Assembly: GCF_026544205.1 (NCBI RefSeq)
Contig: NZ_JALNUI010000013.1
Coordinates: 39,395-103,394, forward strand
Direction: 5' to 3'
Origin: Curtobacterium sp. GC_Cur_3
GTDB lineage: Bacteria > Actinomycetota > Actinomycetes > Actinomycetales > Microbacteriaceae
DNA length: 64,000 nt
Of the stretch, positions 1 through 8,539 are shown piece by piece (position 1 is the first letter of the stretch; every line of letters starts with the position of its first letter). Position numbers and translations under genes: made by a program. The notes beneath the pieces were generated by a model. That model was not told the origin of the DNA. It was given only the letters and a program-made list of their open reading frames with translations, and did not search any database.

Positions 1-309
1 TGGCCTGGTGCGCCTGGTCGCGGCGCCGAGGACGCCGAAGCCGAGGGCGTAGACCCCGGCGGCTGCGGCGAGCCCGAGGCCGCGCGGATGACCGAGCGTG
101 AGCATGACCACGACGGCCACCACCGCGCCGAGCACCGGCCACACGTGCCAGGCACGCAGGAGCACGGCGTCCCGAACGGTGGTCCCCGGGGCGAACACCA
201 CGAGGGTCCTGCTGCTCCACATCGTCCGGCTGACGGGGTGTTCCGTGTACCGGCCCCACCGGTGCACGCCGTGGGACAGCGGGGTGTGGTGTGCGGTGGT
301 CGCGCTCAT
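1..309 (-). CDS. Partial integral membrane protein, function unknown
   Basis: This gene runs off the left edge; the first 103 residues are visible from an ATG at 309. The N-terminal half is polar (residues 1-55), with a WGRYTEH segment. Two hydrophobic stretches follow, at about residues 58-75 and 80-98, so it is probably a small two-helix membrane protein. Its ATG overlaps the TGA of the upstream gene by four bases (ATGA), so the two are translationally coupled and probably act together. I do not recognise the family. Confidence 0.65.
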   Translation of the reverse strand, partial: MSATTAHHTPLSHGVHRWGRYTEHPVSRTMWSSRTLVVFAPGTTVRDAVLLRAWHVWPVLGAVVAVVVMLTLGHPRGLGLAAAAGVYALGFGVLGAATRRTRP

Positions 310-932
310 CGGTGGTCCTCGCCGGTCCCGAGGCGTCCGACCTCGACGGCGCGGATGCCGCCGACCTCGGCGCGGACCGGAGTCGCGACCGGCGCGTGTG
401 CGACGTCCCGGTGTCGCAGTGCCACGAGGCAGGGGAAGCAGAGCAGGTCGCCCTCGTGCACGTCCGCCGGCAGCGGTGCCGGCAGCCGGTGGAACGGCCC
501 GTCGGCGAACCCGTCGCACGGACTCACGACGTACGTCTGCGTCGCCGGGGCGGTGCTCGCCCGACCGATGAGCCGCACCTGGTCCAGCACGGCGCTCTGC
601 GGCAGGACGGCGTCGAGTTCGACGAGCACCACCCCGGACAGCGGCCGGCGGACGCGCAGCACCGACGCCACGGCCACGCTCACGTCGCGCGGCTGCCAGT
701 CCCGCGGTCGGTACCGGGGCGGTGCCTGCTCCGCGGTGTGGACGCACGGCGTCCCGACGACGTCCGCGAGCCGCGCCATCGAGATCGCGGCGATGCAGAC
801 GTCCGCCGTGGTGGCAACGGTGCGCGCCGGCCAGAGGGACGGTTCCAGCGGTTCGGGGATCGACGCCCGCAGCGTCGGCATGATCGTGGTGAGTGTCACG
901 TCCGTCACGATGCCGTCCCCGGCGGTGCACAC
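306..932 (-). CDS. Conserved-looking protein of unknown function (208 aa)
   Basis: A 208-residue protein starting at GTG 932, which has a GAGGA ribosome binding site six bases upstream. A second GTG at 908, behind GGGGA, is an alternative start. No signal peptide or membrane helix is visible. It has several cysteines, including an LLCFPCLVAL segment near residue 165 that could bind metal, but there is no full motif. It ends in a 4-base overlap with the downstream membrane gene, suggesting one operon. Function unknown. Confidence 0.6.
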   Translation of the reverse strand: MCTAGDGIVTDVTLTTIMPTLRASIPEPLEPSLWPARTVATTADVCIAAISMARLADVVGTPCVHTAEQAPPRYRPRDWQPRDVSVAVASVLRVRRPLSGVVLVELDAVLPQSAVLDQVRLIGRASTAPATQTYVVSPCDGFADGPFHRLPAPLPADVHEGDLLCFPCLVALRHRDVAHAPVATPVRAEVGGIRAVEVGRLGTGEDHR

Positions 933-1104
933 TGCCGATCCTCACGGAGTCCCGACGGCCGCACGGCGACTCCGCACGGATCACTCACACCGCAGCTGTC
1001 CCTTGGACCGAGCGGCGAGGAAGCCACTGTCCTGGACGCCCTCCACCGACGCTCGCTACGGTTGACCGCCGCTCCGTCAAGCGGCCCCGACCCGAGGAGC
1101 ACGG

Positions 1105-1374
1105 ATGACCATGACGACCGATGCCGACACGGCTCCCTCTCGACGGGTGGCCCCCGCACTGCTCGGTCTGTCCGTCGTCCTGCAGGTCCTCAGCAACCTC
1201 GTCTTCCCCGGCCTCGGCATCGCCTTCGTCGCGTTGCTCTGGTGGCGTCGAGCACGGCTGACCCGACCGTTCGTCGTCGTGCTGATCGTGGTCGCCGTGC
1301 TCAGCGCGGCATTCCTCGCGGTCGCCGTCGCGGACGTCGTCTGGGGTCCCCAGGTCGGGTACCACTTCGGCTGA
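1105..1374 (+). CDS. Small two-helix membrane protein (89 aa)
   Basis: An 89-residue protein with a GAGGAG ribosome binding site before the ATG. Hydrophobic segments at about residues 18-45 and 54-78 are separated by a basic turn (WWRRARLTR), which fits two membrane helices with a cytoplasmic loop. A TACGGT -10 box at 1057-1062 could drive it. It is convergent with the next gene, with only three bases between them. No family is recognisable. Confidence 0.7.
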   Translation: MTMTTDADTAPSRRVAPALLGLSVVLQVLSNLVFPGLGIAFVALLWWRRARLTRPFVVVLIVVAVLSAAFLAVAVADVVWGPQVGYHFG

Positions 1375-1377
1375 CCG

Positions 1378-2235
1378 TCAGGACAGCGAGCTGTCCTCGG
1401 CCACCTCGAACGCCTCGAACCGCTCGTCAGCCAGCACGGCGTCGACCAGGGACCGCGGCCCCGCGACGATCGTCGAGTCCCAGTCGATCTCCGATGCCAT
1501 GACCCAGGCGTGGTCCTCGGGCCAGAACAGCTGCGGGGTGTGCTGCAGCGGAACCACGGGACCGAGGCGAGTGTGCTCGAGCCACGTGGGATCGGCCAGC
1601 GTCGGCAGGTCGGTCGCAGCGAGGATGAGGTCCCGACCGGGCCAGCCGAACCGAGGCACGGACAACGCCGACGTGATCGCGTCCTGGGCTCGCCGGTGCT
1701 CCGCAGTGCGGTCGGCCATGTACTCACGGAGTTCGACGCGTTCCTCGGCAGACGGGGTGTCGGCACTCTGCCATCCGAACGCCATGGTCGAGCCGCCGCT
1801 GAGGTCGCTCTGGCCGTCCCAGAACCCGGCCACGAGGTCATCGGGCGTCGAGGTCGCACGCCCGAGGTGTTCCGTGAGCGCGGCGAGCACCACGGGGTCG
1901 AACCAGCCCTCCTCGGGCGGCGACACCCGCCACCCGTCCGGGAACGGCACGTCGGACTCGTCGTCGCGCCCGCTGGCGGCAGCCCAGGTCACGCTCGGGG
2001 AGACCGCGCTCCCGGTGCGTGCGGCGACGTCCGCCCATCGCCACCGCACCTCGTCGAGCACCGGGTGGTCCCAGTACTCGTCAGCGATCGACCGGTCCTC
2101 GAGCACCGCGGTCAGTGGGTGGAGGATCCGGGCGTACGCCGCGAAGCCCGTCCCCGCGATGCCGCCGACGCCGTCGCCGTCGCCGGCCCGCGCGAGCAGC
2201 CACGTGCCACGGCCGGCGTCACGGTTGAGGTCCAT
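1378..2235 (-). CDS. Cytoplasmic protein of unknown function (285 aa)
   Basis: A 285-residue soluble protein rich in Trp, Asp and Glu, with no signal peptide or membrane segment. The start is ATG 2235. A TACGCT -10 box lies exactly six bases before it (2242-2247, read on the minus strand) and there is no ribosome binding site, so the mRNA is probably leaderless. It reads as one globular protein with many Trp-Pro-Glu-Asp type turns. I do not recognise a catalytic motif. Confidence 0.7.
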   Translation of the reverse strand: MDLNRDAGRGTWLLARAGDGDGVGGIAGTGFAAYARILHPLTAVLEDRSIADEYWDHPVLDEVRWRWADVAARTGSAVSPSVTWAAASGRDDESDVPFPDGWRVSPPEEGWFDPVVLAALTEHLGRATSTPDDLVAGFWDGQSDLSGGSTMAFGWQSADTPSAEERVELREYMADRTAEHRRAQDAITSALSVPRFGWPGRDLILAATDLPTLADPTWLEHTRLGPVVPLQHTPQLFWPEDHAWVMASEIDWDSTIVAGPRSLVDAVLADERFEAFEVAEDSSLS

Positions 2236-2255
2236 GCCCGCAGCGTACCGGCGGG

Positions 2256-2825
2256 TCAGAACCGGACGGGGCCGATCCGCTCGTCGTGCTCCAGGAACCG
2301 CCGCGTCTGCCGTTGCTGCGCCACGCCGACGATGACCGCCGCGACGACGAGCCCGACTGCGGCGACGAGGAGCCCGCTGCTGAACACGTTGGCCCCGTGG
2401 CCGATGACCTGCGCGAGCTGGTTCATCGCGATCGACACCCCGAGGCCTCCACTCTGGACGGCGGACAGCACGATGCCGTCCCGGGACTGGAACGCGTAGT
2501 CGGCGGCGACGAGCTGTTCGTCCGCCGACAGGTCGTCGGTCGAGTCACGTCGGATCGCCCGCCGGATCCGGCGGACAGCGTCCTGGTCACCGAACCGCCT
2601 GCCGTTCGACCAACCCGTTCCCAGTGACGCCCGCAGCGTCAACGCCGTGATCATCAGGGCCAGCCCGGCCACCGAGGCACCGATGACCACGGAGCGCCAG
2701 CCCAGTCCGACGAGGAAGCCGGCGAGCACACTCGTCACGACGAACGCCACGACCGAGACGACCACCAACCGTGTCACTGCAACGCGCATGACGAGCCGTC
2801 CGTCCCCGTCGGTCACACTGCGCAT
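2256..2825 (-). CDS. Membrane protein with two N-terminal and two C-terminal helices (189 aa)
   Basis: The start is ATG 2825, chosen because GAAGGGG lies at ribosome-binding distance. Helices are visible at about residues 18-38 and 41-60, then a charged cytoplasmic stretch (RRIRRAIRRDS) of about 60 residues, then hydrophobic segments at about 120-140 and 145-165, then a basic tail. The symmetric arrangement resembles small actinobacterial membrane proteins of unknown role. A much longer reading frame upstream is an artefact of the GC content. Confidence 0.7.
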   Translation of the reverse strand: MRSVTDGDGRLVMRVAVTRLVVVSVVAFVVTSVLAGFLVGLGWRSVVIGASVAGLALMITALTLRASLGTGWSNGRRFGDQDAVRRIRRAIRRDSTDDLSADEQLVAADYAFQSRDGIVLSAVQSGGLGVSIAMNQLAQVIGHGANVFSSGLLVAAVGLVVAAVIVGVAQQRQTRRFLEHDERIGPVRF

Positions 2826-2909
2826 CAGTGGCCCCTTCGCCGTCGTCCCGCAGCGAGCATACGCACCACTGACGCACCGGGCCGCCGACGGACGGGCGCG
2901 CCCCACCCC

Positions 2910-2915
2910 TACGAT
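2910..2915 (+). promoter_or_regulatory. -10 box for a leaderless transcript
   Basis: TACGAT followed by six bases and then the GTG start at 2922, with no Shine-Dalgarno sequence. This spacing places the transcript start on the start codon. Confidence 0.5.
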
Positions 2916-2921
2916 CGCAGC

Positions 2922-3638
2922 GTGACGAACGACAGGCCACGGCCTGGGTCCCAGGCATGGCTCATCCGGCACCCGTGGGCGGTCTCCCTTGGCAGCGCGG
3001 GCTTCGTGCTCGCGATGCTCTGGATCGCCGCGTCGGTCGACTGGGACCTCGGCGCGACCATCGGCGGCGGTTCTCGCCACGCCCCGCTCTGGCTGCTGCT
3101 CCTGCTCGGCGGACCGCTGTTCGGGGCCGGCGTGGTGGTGGGGATCGTCCGGCAGGTCCGGGTGCTGACCGGTCACACGCCGGGGGCACAGATCGACCTG
3201 CCGCGGGACGGCTTCCACCGGCTCGTCGTCGTGAGCCCGCACGGTGCCGGTCGCGCTCCGATCGCGGCGGCGTACCTCCGCCGGCTCCTGCCCGCGGACG
3301 TCGAGGTCACCGCGCGGGCGCTCGACCCCGCGTCTCGGATCGACCCCGAGGTCGTGGCCGCCATGCACCTCGACCACGTCGACCTCGACCCCGACGCTGC
3401 GCCGGTCCGCCTCCACCCGCAGGACCTCGCGGACGCCGACCTCGTCGTCCGCATCGGCTGCCGCGACACCTGCCCCGTGCCCCGCGGGACCCAGGTGCAG
3501 GACTGGTTCGTCGGAGCGGCCGACGGCGGCGTCGTCGCGTGGTCAGCGGCCCGCGACGCGATCCACGGCCGCGTCGATCGGCTCGCCCAACAGCTCGGCG
3601 TCGTCATCGCCGCGAGCCGCCCCCGCGACGCCCCCTGA
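2922..3638 (+). CDS. Membrane-anchored arsenate-reductase/LMW-phosphatase-like protein lacking the catalytic Cys
   Basis: A 238-residue protein. Residues 15-40 and 50-75 form two membrane helices. Residues 95-235 match the ArsC/low-molecular-weight phosphatase fold: the P-loop region reads VVVSPHGAGRAP where active enzymes have Cys-x-x-Asn-x-x-Arg-Ser, and the segment VVRIGCRDTCPVPRG matches the second-cysteine region of thioredoxin- or mycothiol-linked arsenate reductases (GCGDACP type). The nucleophilic Cys is replaced by Ser and the following Ser by Ala, so catalysis by the family mechanism is unlikely. The mRNA is probably leaderless from GTG 2922. It may be a binding or sensor protein; that role is inference. 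Confidence 0.75.
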   Translation: MTNDRPRPGSQAWLIRHPWAVSLGSAGFVLAMLWIAASVDWDLGATIGGGSRHAPLWLLLLLGGPLFGAGVVVGIVRQVRVLTGHTPGAQIDLPRDGFHRLVVVSPHGAGRAPIAAAYLRRLLPADVEVTARALDPASRIDPEVVAAMHLDHVDLDPDAAPVRLHPQDLADADLVVRIGCRDTCPVPRGTQVQDWFVGAADGGVVAWSAARDAIHGRVDRLAQQLGVVIAASRPRDAP

Positions 3639-3742
3639 CCGGTCGCAACACCCCGCTCACGTCTGACGAGCGGTCACCACCGGTCGCACGGGTCGGCGCG
3701 CAGCGACGATCCATGGCCGCTCGGCGACTGACGCACCCCGGA

Positions 3743-3786
3743 CGGACTGGAGGCTCGGTGCGGGCCGGCACCGAGCCTCCAGTCCG
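3743..3786. terminator. Bidirectional terminator hairpin, GGAGGC family
   Basis: A near-perfect inverted repeat (CGGACTGGAGGCTCGGTGC and its complement, with a 6-base loop) between two convergent genes. It belongs to a hairpin family found at 5417, 10186, 18345 and 52470. It has no long T run, as is common in high-GC actinobacteria. Confidence 0.75.
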
Positions 3787-3798
3787 CAGCTGGTCACC

Positions 3799-5346
3799 TC
3801 AGACGGAGCGGGACCCTGACTCGGTCAGCCGCTCGCGACCGGCGCGCGCTTCGCGCACCGCCGGACCGAAGTCCACCGTCCGGCCGTCCACCAGGAACCG
3901 GTCGTCACCGAGGCGTTCGACGACGGGGGACTGCCGGAGGAAGCGCTCCATCGCCTCCCGCTCGGGGGCCTCGAGCCACGCGACGGGGTCGGAGGTCGAC
4001 CGGAAGCCGGACACGACGGCGAGGTCCGCGATCGTCTGTCGCTGCTCCGGCGTCAGCGTGGTCTCGCGGGAGCGGAAGTACGCGACGTCGGGGTCGACCT
4101 GGTACAGGTCGCCCATCCAGAGTCGCGGAACCGATGCGGCGACACCGTTGAGCCCGCCCTCGTGGCTCGGGTCGGCGACGCAGGCCGGGTACGTCCAGTC
4201 CGACGCCGTGTCGGGCCCGACGCGGACCCCGTCGAAGACCCCGATTGACGGCAGCATCGGCACGCCGCAGCCGAGCAGGTACACGTCGGGCCCGGCCGCC
4301 GCTCGGATGAGCTCGACGGCGTCCCGCCAGACGCGCTCGCGCGGCAGGTCCTGGTGCCGGACACCACGCAGGGCCCCGGCGTACATGAAGTCGAGCTTGA
4401 GGTAGCGGAAGCCCCAGCCGACCACCCGGCGGATCACCGTGTCGAGGTGCTCCTGCACGTCGGGGCGGGTGGTGTCGAGGGCGAAGTAGTGCGAGTCCCA
4501 GTTGTGCCCGGCGACGAGCGGCCCGCCGGACGGGTCCTGCACCAGCCACTCGGGGTGCTCGGTGGCCGTCCGTGAACCGGGCAGGCAGATGAGCGGGGCG
4601 AGCCAGAGCCCTGGGCGCGAACCCCGGGCGGCCAGTCGCTCGGCGAGGGCGTCCATGCCGGACGGGAACTTCTCGTTCGGCAGCCAGTCGCCGACGATCG
4701 TCTCCCAGCCGTCGTCGACCTGCACGACGTCGATCGGCAGCGTGCCGAGGTCGTCGACGGCCGTCGTGATCAGCTGTTCGTCGATGTCCTCGAAGTACGA
4801 GTACCAGCTGCACCAGAGCGTCGAGACCGGGGGAGCGCTCGGGGTGCCGAGGCGTTCTCGGAGCAGCTCCGCGTACCGGGCGAAGACCGTGTCCTCGGGC
4901 CCCAGGCCGAGGAACCACCCGGAGCCGTCGTCGTGCTCGACGGTGCCGCTGAGTTCGGCGTGCGATGCCCCTCCGTGCGACGCTCCGACGCGCGATGCCC
5001 CGACGCGCGGGGTCCCGAGGCCGAGGGCGCCGAGCAGCAGGACGCGGCCGTCGGCCAGTCGGACGGCGCCGACGCCGTTGCCCTCGTGGCGGTCCGGCGT
5101 GTCGTTGGCGGCGTCGTCGGCGGTCTGCCGGCGCTCGTCGTCACCCCAGATCCGCAGGGGGCTCTCGTCGAGCGGCGCCCAGCCCGAGGGCGACCACGAG
5201 GTCCAGCCCTGCCGGTGGAAGTCCGTGACGTCCGAGTCGAGCGTGACGGTGACCGGGCCGGAGCCGACGAGCCACCCGTGCTCGGTGGCGTCGAGTCCCG
5301 CCGCGTCGGCGATGGTCGTCCCGTCGAAGCGGAGTGGTCGGGTCAT
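3799..5346 (-). CDS. GH36 alpha-galactosidase
   Basis: A 515-residue enzyme of glycoside hydrolase family 36, hydrolysing alpha-1,6-galactosides such as melibiose and raffinose in the cytoplasm (no signal peptide). Residues 1-150 are the N-terminal beta domain and about 165-450 the barrel, starting at TLWCSWYSYF. The nucleophile is D319 in YLKLDFMYAG. The acid/base is most likely D379 in RVGPDTASDW, 60 residues further on, the same spacing as D327/D387 of Thermotoga GalA as I recall it. Residues about 112-128 hold a small repeat (GAS-RVGAS-HGGAS) inserted in the N-domain. A TACGCT -10 box lies about 45 bases upstream. No transporter gene is attached. Confidence 0.9.
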   Translation of the reverse strand: MTRPLRFDGTTIADAAGLDATEHGWLVGSGPVTVTLDSDVTDFHRQGWTSWSPSGWAPLDESPLRIWGDDERRQTADDAANDTPDRHEGNGVGAVRLADGRVLLLGALGLGTPRVGASRVGASHGGASHAELSGTVEHDDGSGWFLGLGPEDTVFARYAELLRERLGTPSAPPVSTLWCSWYSYFEDIDEQLITTAVDDLGTLPIDVVQVDDGWETIVGDWLPNEKFPSGMDALAERLAARGSRPGLWLAPLICLPGSRTATEHPEWLVQDPSGGPLVAGHNWDSHYFALDTTRPDVQEHLDTVIRRVVGWGFRYLKLDFMYAGALRGVRHQDLPRERVWRDAVELIRAAAGPDVYLLGCGVPMLPSIGVFDGVRVGPDTASDWTYPACVADPSHEGGLNGVAASVPRLWMGDLYQVDPDVAYFRSRETTLTPEQRQTIADLAVVSGFRSTSDPVAWLEAPEREAMERFLRQSPVVERLGDDRFLVDGRTVDFGPAVREARAGRERLTESGSRSV

Positions 5347-5416
5347 GGCGTACGTCCTCGTCGTCCGTTGCCGCGGTGCACGGCCGTCGTCGAGCGTATG
5401 GCCGGGACACGACGAC

Positions 5417-5461
5417 GGACAGGAGGCTCCACGCGCGTCCGGCGAGTGGGGCCTCCTGTCC
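5417..5461. terminator. Terminator hairpin, GGAGGC family
   Basis: A 16-bp stem (GGACAGGAGGCTCCAC paired with GTGGGGCCTCCTGTCC, one G-T pair) with a 13-base loop, just downstream of the ABC permease gene and upstream of the alpha-galactosidase gene on the same strand. Confidence 0.7.
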
Positions 5462-5474
5462 TGAGGTGGTTGGG

Positions 5475-6347
5475 TCAGACGTCGCGCGAGCGCGCCACCG
5501 CGATGGCGGCGGCGCCGATGACGACGACCTCACCCGCGAGGACGGCGAAGCCGCCCCAGCCGTTCAGCACCAGACCGGTCTGCGCGCTCGCGCCCCCGTA
5601 CGAGTACGCGTACAGCTCGGCGCCTGCGGCTGACGGCAGCAGGGTCGCGATGTCGGCGACCCACTGGGCCTCGGTCAGCTGCGCGAAGATCGACAGGATC
5701 ACCGGGAGCACCAGGAAGATCCCGAGCGTGATGGCGATGCCACCGGCGCTCGATCGGACCAGCAGGCCGATGCCGTAGGCGAAGAGCGCCACCAGCGTGA
5801 CGTAGACGGACGCGCCGAGGATCGGCATCCACACGGCCGGGTCGCCGAACTCCGGATGGATGTCCTTGCTGGCCTGCAGACCGGCTGAGATGGCGACGCC
5901 GATGCCCGTCGAGACGACGCTGACGACGAAGGTCGCGAGCGCGAGGACGAACGCCTTGGCGAGGATGACACCCGTGCGGCCGGGGTCGGCCGTGAACGTG
6001 GAGCGGACCTGCCCGGTGCCGTACTCGCCCGTGATGATGAGCACGCCGAGCACGCCGACGACCAGTGCCGTCAGCGAGACGCTCACGGTGTTGATGTTGA
6101 CGAAGCCGCCGTTGACGGCGTCCTGCGGCATGCGTTCTGCGCCCGCGTCGACGACCGCGCCGAGGAGCACGGCCATCGCGATCGTCAGCAGCACCAGGAT
6201 GGCGTAGCACCAGACGGTGGACCGGATGCTGCGGAGCTTGATCCACTCGCTGCGGACCAGGTGCGGGAAGCTCAGGCCGACGCCGTCCGGCACGGAGGCC
6301 TCGCGGTGCCGGTGCTGCTGGGCGGGGGCGGTGTTCGGCGCGCTCAT
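5475..6347 (-). CDS. ABC-2 type transporter permease
   Basis: A 290-residue membrane subunit of an ABC-2 type exporter, beginning with a polar tail and the conserved SEWIKLRSIRSTVW segment, then about six helices between residues 43 and 285. An IITGEYGTGQVRSTFT segment is typical of ABC-2 permeases from antibiotic-resistance and lantibiotic-immunity type exporters. The start ATG overlaps the stop of the ATPase gene (ATGA), so the pair forms one complex. The substrate cannot be told from sequence. Confidence 0.85.
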   Translation of the reverse strand: MSAPNTAPAQQHRHREASVPDGVGLSFPHLVRSEWIKLRSIRSTVWCYAILVLLTIAMAVLLGAVVDAGAERMPQDAVNGGFVNINTVSVSLTALVVGVLGVLIITGEYGTGQVRSTFTADPGRTGVILAKAFVLALATFVVSVVSTGIGVAISAGLQASKDIHPEFGDPAVWMPILGASVYVTLVALFAYGIGLLVRSSAGGIAITLGIFLVLPVILSIFAQLTEAQWVADIATLLPSAAGAELYAYSYGGASAQTGLVLNGWGGFAVLAGEVVVIGAAAIAVARSRDV

Positions 6348-7276
6348 CGGACGCCCTCCGATCGGTACTCGACGTCGTCGCGGGTGAGGGCCATGTACGC
6401 CTCTTCCAGGCTGGCGCCCATCGGTGTCAGCTCGTGCAGCACGACGCCGGCCCGGGCGGCGATGGTGCCGACCGTGGGGGCGTCCGGACCGACCACGAGG
6501 AAGGAGCCGTCGTCGCGCGGGGTGACCGCGGTGGCCGCCTGGCCGATCGCGGCGAAGAGCTGGTCGGGCGACGGGGTGCGCACGACGACGCGACTGCCAC
6601 CACCCTGGCCGTCGGCAAACCCGCCACCGGCGACGAACTCGGCGATGGGGGCGTCCGCCAGGACCTTGCCGCGGCCGAGGACGACCACGCGGTCAGCGGT
6701 CTGCGCCATCTCGCTCATCAGGTGGCTGGAGAGGAAGACCGTGCGGCCGTCCGCGGCCATCCGGCGGGCGAGCTGCCTGACCCACAGCACGCCGTCGGGG
6801 TCGAGGCCGTTCACCGGCTCGTCGAGGATGAGGGTCTTCGGGTCACCGAGCAGCGCCGCGGCGATCCCGAGTCGCTGACCCATGCCGAGCGAGAAGCCGC
6901 CGACGCGCTTGCGGGCGACGGAGTCGAGCCCGGTCATGTCGATGACCTCGTGCACGCGGGACTTCGGGATGCCGTGAGTGGCCGCGAGCGAGAGCAGGTG
7001 GTTGTAGGCACTGCGGCCCGAGTGGACCGCCTTGGCCTCGAGCAGCGCGCCGACCTGCCGGAGCGGGTCGCGGAAGGCCGTGTAGGGCTTCCCGTTCACG
7101 GTCGCGGTGCCGGCGCTCGGCCGGTCCAGTCCCATGATCATGCGCATCGTGGTGGACTTCCCGGCGCCGTTGGGGCCGAGGAAGCCGGTCACGCTGCCCG
7201 GCCGCACGACGAACGAGACGTCGTCGACGGCGAGCTTGGGACCGTAACGTTTGGTGAGATGGGCGACTTCGATCAC
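6344..7276 (-). CDS. ABC transporter ATP-binding protein
   Basis: The 310-residue ATPase partner of the downstream permease. Visible motifs are Walker A GPNGAGKST, the signature region GFSLGMGQRLGIAA (LGMGQ in place of LSGGQ, as is common in this DrrA/BcrA-like group), Walker B LILDEPVNGLDPDG and the H-loop SSHL. A C-terminal domain of about 90 residues is present, as in bacitracin/lantibiotic-type exporters. The start GTG 7276 was chosen because VIEVAHLTKRYG is the usual N-terminus and a TACCGT -10 box lies seven bases upstream. The longer upstream frame is spurious. Confidence 0.88.
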   Translation of the reverse strand: MIEVAHLTKRYGPKLAVDDVSFVVRPGSVTGFLGPNGAGKSTTMRMIMGLDRPSAGTATVNGKPYTAFRDPLRQVGALLEAKAVHSGRSAYNHLLSLAATHGIPKSRVHEVIDMTGLDSVARKRVGGFSLGMGQRLGIAAALLGDPKTLILDEPVNGLDPDGVLWVRQLARRMAADGRTVFLSSHLMSEMAQTADRVVVLGRGKVLADAPIAEFVAGGGFADGQGGGSRVVVRTPSPDQLFAAIGQAATAVTPRDDGSFLVVGPDAPTVGTIAARAGVVLHELTPMGASLEEAYMALTRDDVEYRSEGVR

Positions 7277-7363
7277 GCTCGCCACGGTAGGACAGCCCGG
7301 GCGTCGGGCGCCTCCCCCGGGAGTATGAGATCTGATGTGTGATCGGCCGATCGGCGTGCCCCG

Positions 7364-7369
7364 TAGTGT
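7364..7369 (+). promoter_or_regulatory. -10 box for a leaderless transcript
   Basis: TAGTGT then six bases, then ATG 7376; no Shine-Dalgarno sequence. It lies in the 99-bp divergent region shared with the ABC ATPase gene, which has its own TACCGT box on the other strand. Confidence 0.5.
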
Positions 7370-7375
7370 CGCCCC

Positions 7376-8539
7376 ATGACCACTGAAGGAACCGCAACGC
7401 CGCTGCTCCGCCTCGGCGTCCTGGCGCACTCCGCCAAGGCCGACGAGTGGCGACTCCCCGTCCACCCGGCGCACATCGCCCGGATCGACCCCGACCTGCG
7501 CGCCGCGATGGTGCTGGAGCGCGGCTACGGGCTGCGGTTCGGCGTGCCGGACGACCAGATCGAACCCCTCGTCGGCGCGATGGCCGACCGCGCCGAGGTG
7601 ATCGCCGCCGCCGACGTCGTCCTGCTCCCGAAGCCCCTCGCCGCCGACCTCGAGGACCTGCGCGACGGCCAGGTGCTCTGGGGGTGGCCGCACTGCGTGC
7701 AGGACCGGGCGCTGACCCAGTCCGCCATCGACAAGCGCCTGACGCTCATCGCCTGGGAGTCGATGAACCACTGGCGCGCGGACGGCGGCTTCGGGCTGCA
7801 CGTCTTCCACAAGAACAACGAGCTCGCCGGGTACTGCTCGGTCATCCACGCGATGCAACTCTGCGGGTCGACGGGGGACTACGGCCGTCGGCTCTCCGCC
7901 GTGGTGATCGGCTTCGGGGCCACGGCCCGCGGCGCCGTCACCGCGCTGAACGCCCACGGGGTGCACGACGTGCGCGTCCTGACGAACCGGGACATCGCCG
8001 CGGTGGGGTCGCCGATCCCGTCCGTGGACATGCTGCACTTCGAGCACGACCCGGACGCGCCCTACGCCAGCACGGTCGACACCCCGGACGGGCCCGTCGC
8101 ACTCGCGCCGTACCTCGCCGACCACGACATCGTCGTGAACTGCACGCTGCAGGACCCGAACGCGCCCCTGACGTACCTGCGCGAGGTCGACCTCGGGGCC
8201 TTCCGTCCCGGCAGCCTCGTCATCGACGTCTCCATCGACCCGGGAATGGGCTTCGACTGGGCCCGTGCGACGTCCTTCGACGAGCCGCTCGTGACCGTGG
8301 GGGAGTGGACCAACTACTACGCCGTCGACCACAGCCCGTCGCTGCTGTGGAACTCGGCGACGTGGGAGATCAGCGAGGCGCTGTTGCCGTTCCTCCGACC
8401 GGTGATGGAGGGCCGCTCGGCCTGGCAGGAGTGCGAGCCGGTCCGCCGTGCGGTCGAGATCGAGGACGGGCAGGTCCGCAACGAGGCGATCCTCGCGTTC
8501 CAGGGTCGCGCCGCCGCGTACCCCCACGAGGCGTCGTGA
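7376..8539 (+). CDS. Alanine dehydrogenase/PNT-family enzyme (N5-(carboxyethyl)ornithine synthase-like)
   Basis: A 387-residue NAD(P)-dependent enzyme of the alanine dehydrogenase/pyridine nucleotide transhydrogenase family. The N-terminal half carries the substrate-binding domain (KADEWRLPVHPAHI, then LPKPLAADLEDL). The Rossmann glycine motif is GFGATARGA at about residues 179-187. Similar proteins are annotated N5-(carboxyethyl)ornithine synthase, an opine-type enzyme joining an amino acid and pyruvate, but the substrate here is unproven. The gene is probably read from a leaderless mRNA and overlaps the next gene by four bases (GTGA). Confidence 0.75.
   Translation: MTTEGTATPLLRLGVLAHSAKADEWRLPVHPAHIARIDPDLRAAMVLERGYGLRFGVPDDQIEPLVGAMADRAEVIAAADVVLLPKPLAADLEDLRDGQVLWGWPHCVQDRALTQSAIDKRLTLIAWESMNHWRADGGFGLHVFHKNNELAGYCSVIHAMQLCGSTGDYGRRLSAVVIGFGATARGAVTALNAHGVHDVRVLTNRDIAAVGSPIPSVDMLHFEHDPDAPYASTVDTPDGPVALAPYLADHDIVVNCTLQDPNAPLTYLREVDLGAFRPGSLVIDVSIDPGMGFDWARATSFDEPLVTVGEWTNYYAVDHSPSLLWNSATWEISEALLPFLRPVMEGRSAWQECEPVRRAVEIEDGQVRNEAILAFQGRAAAYPHEAS

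Noticed and set aside
7341..7352. GATCGGCCGATC as another sigma-28 box
   Set aside because: It contains GCCGAT only because it is a palindrome; there is no -35 match at 15 bases, and a housekeeping -10 box with leaderless spacing lies downstream.
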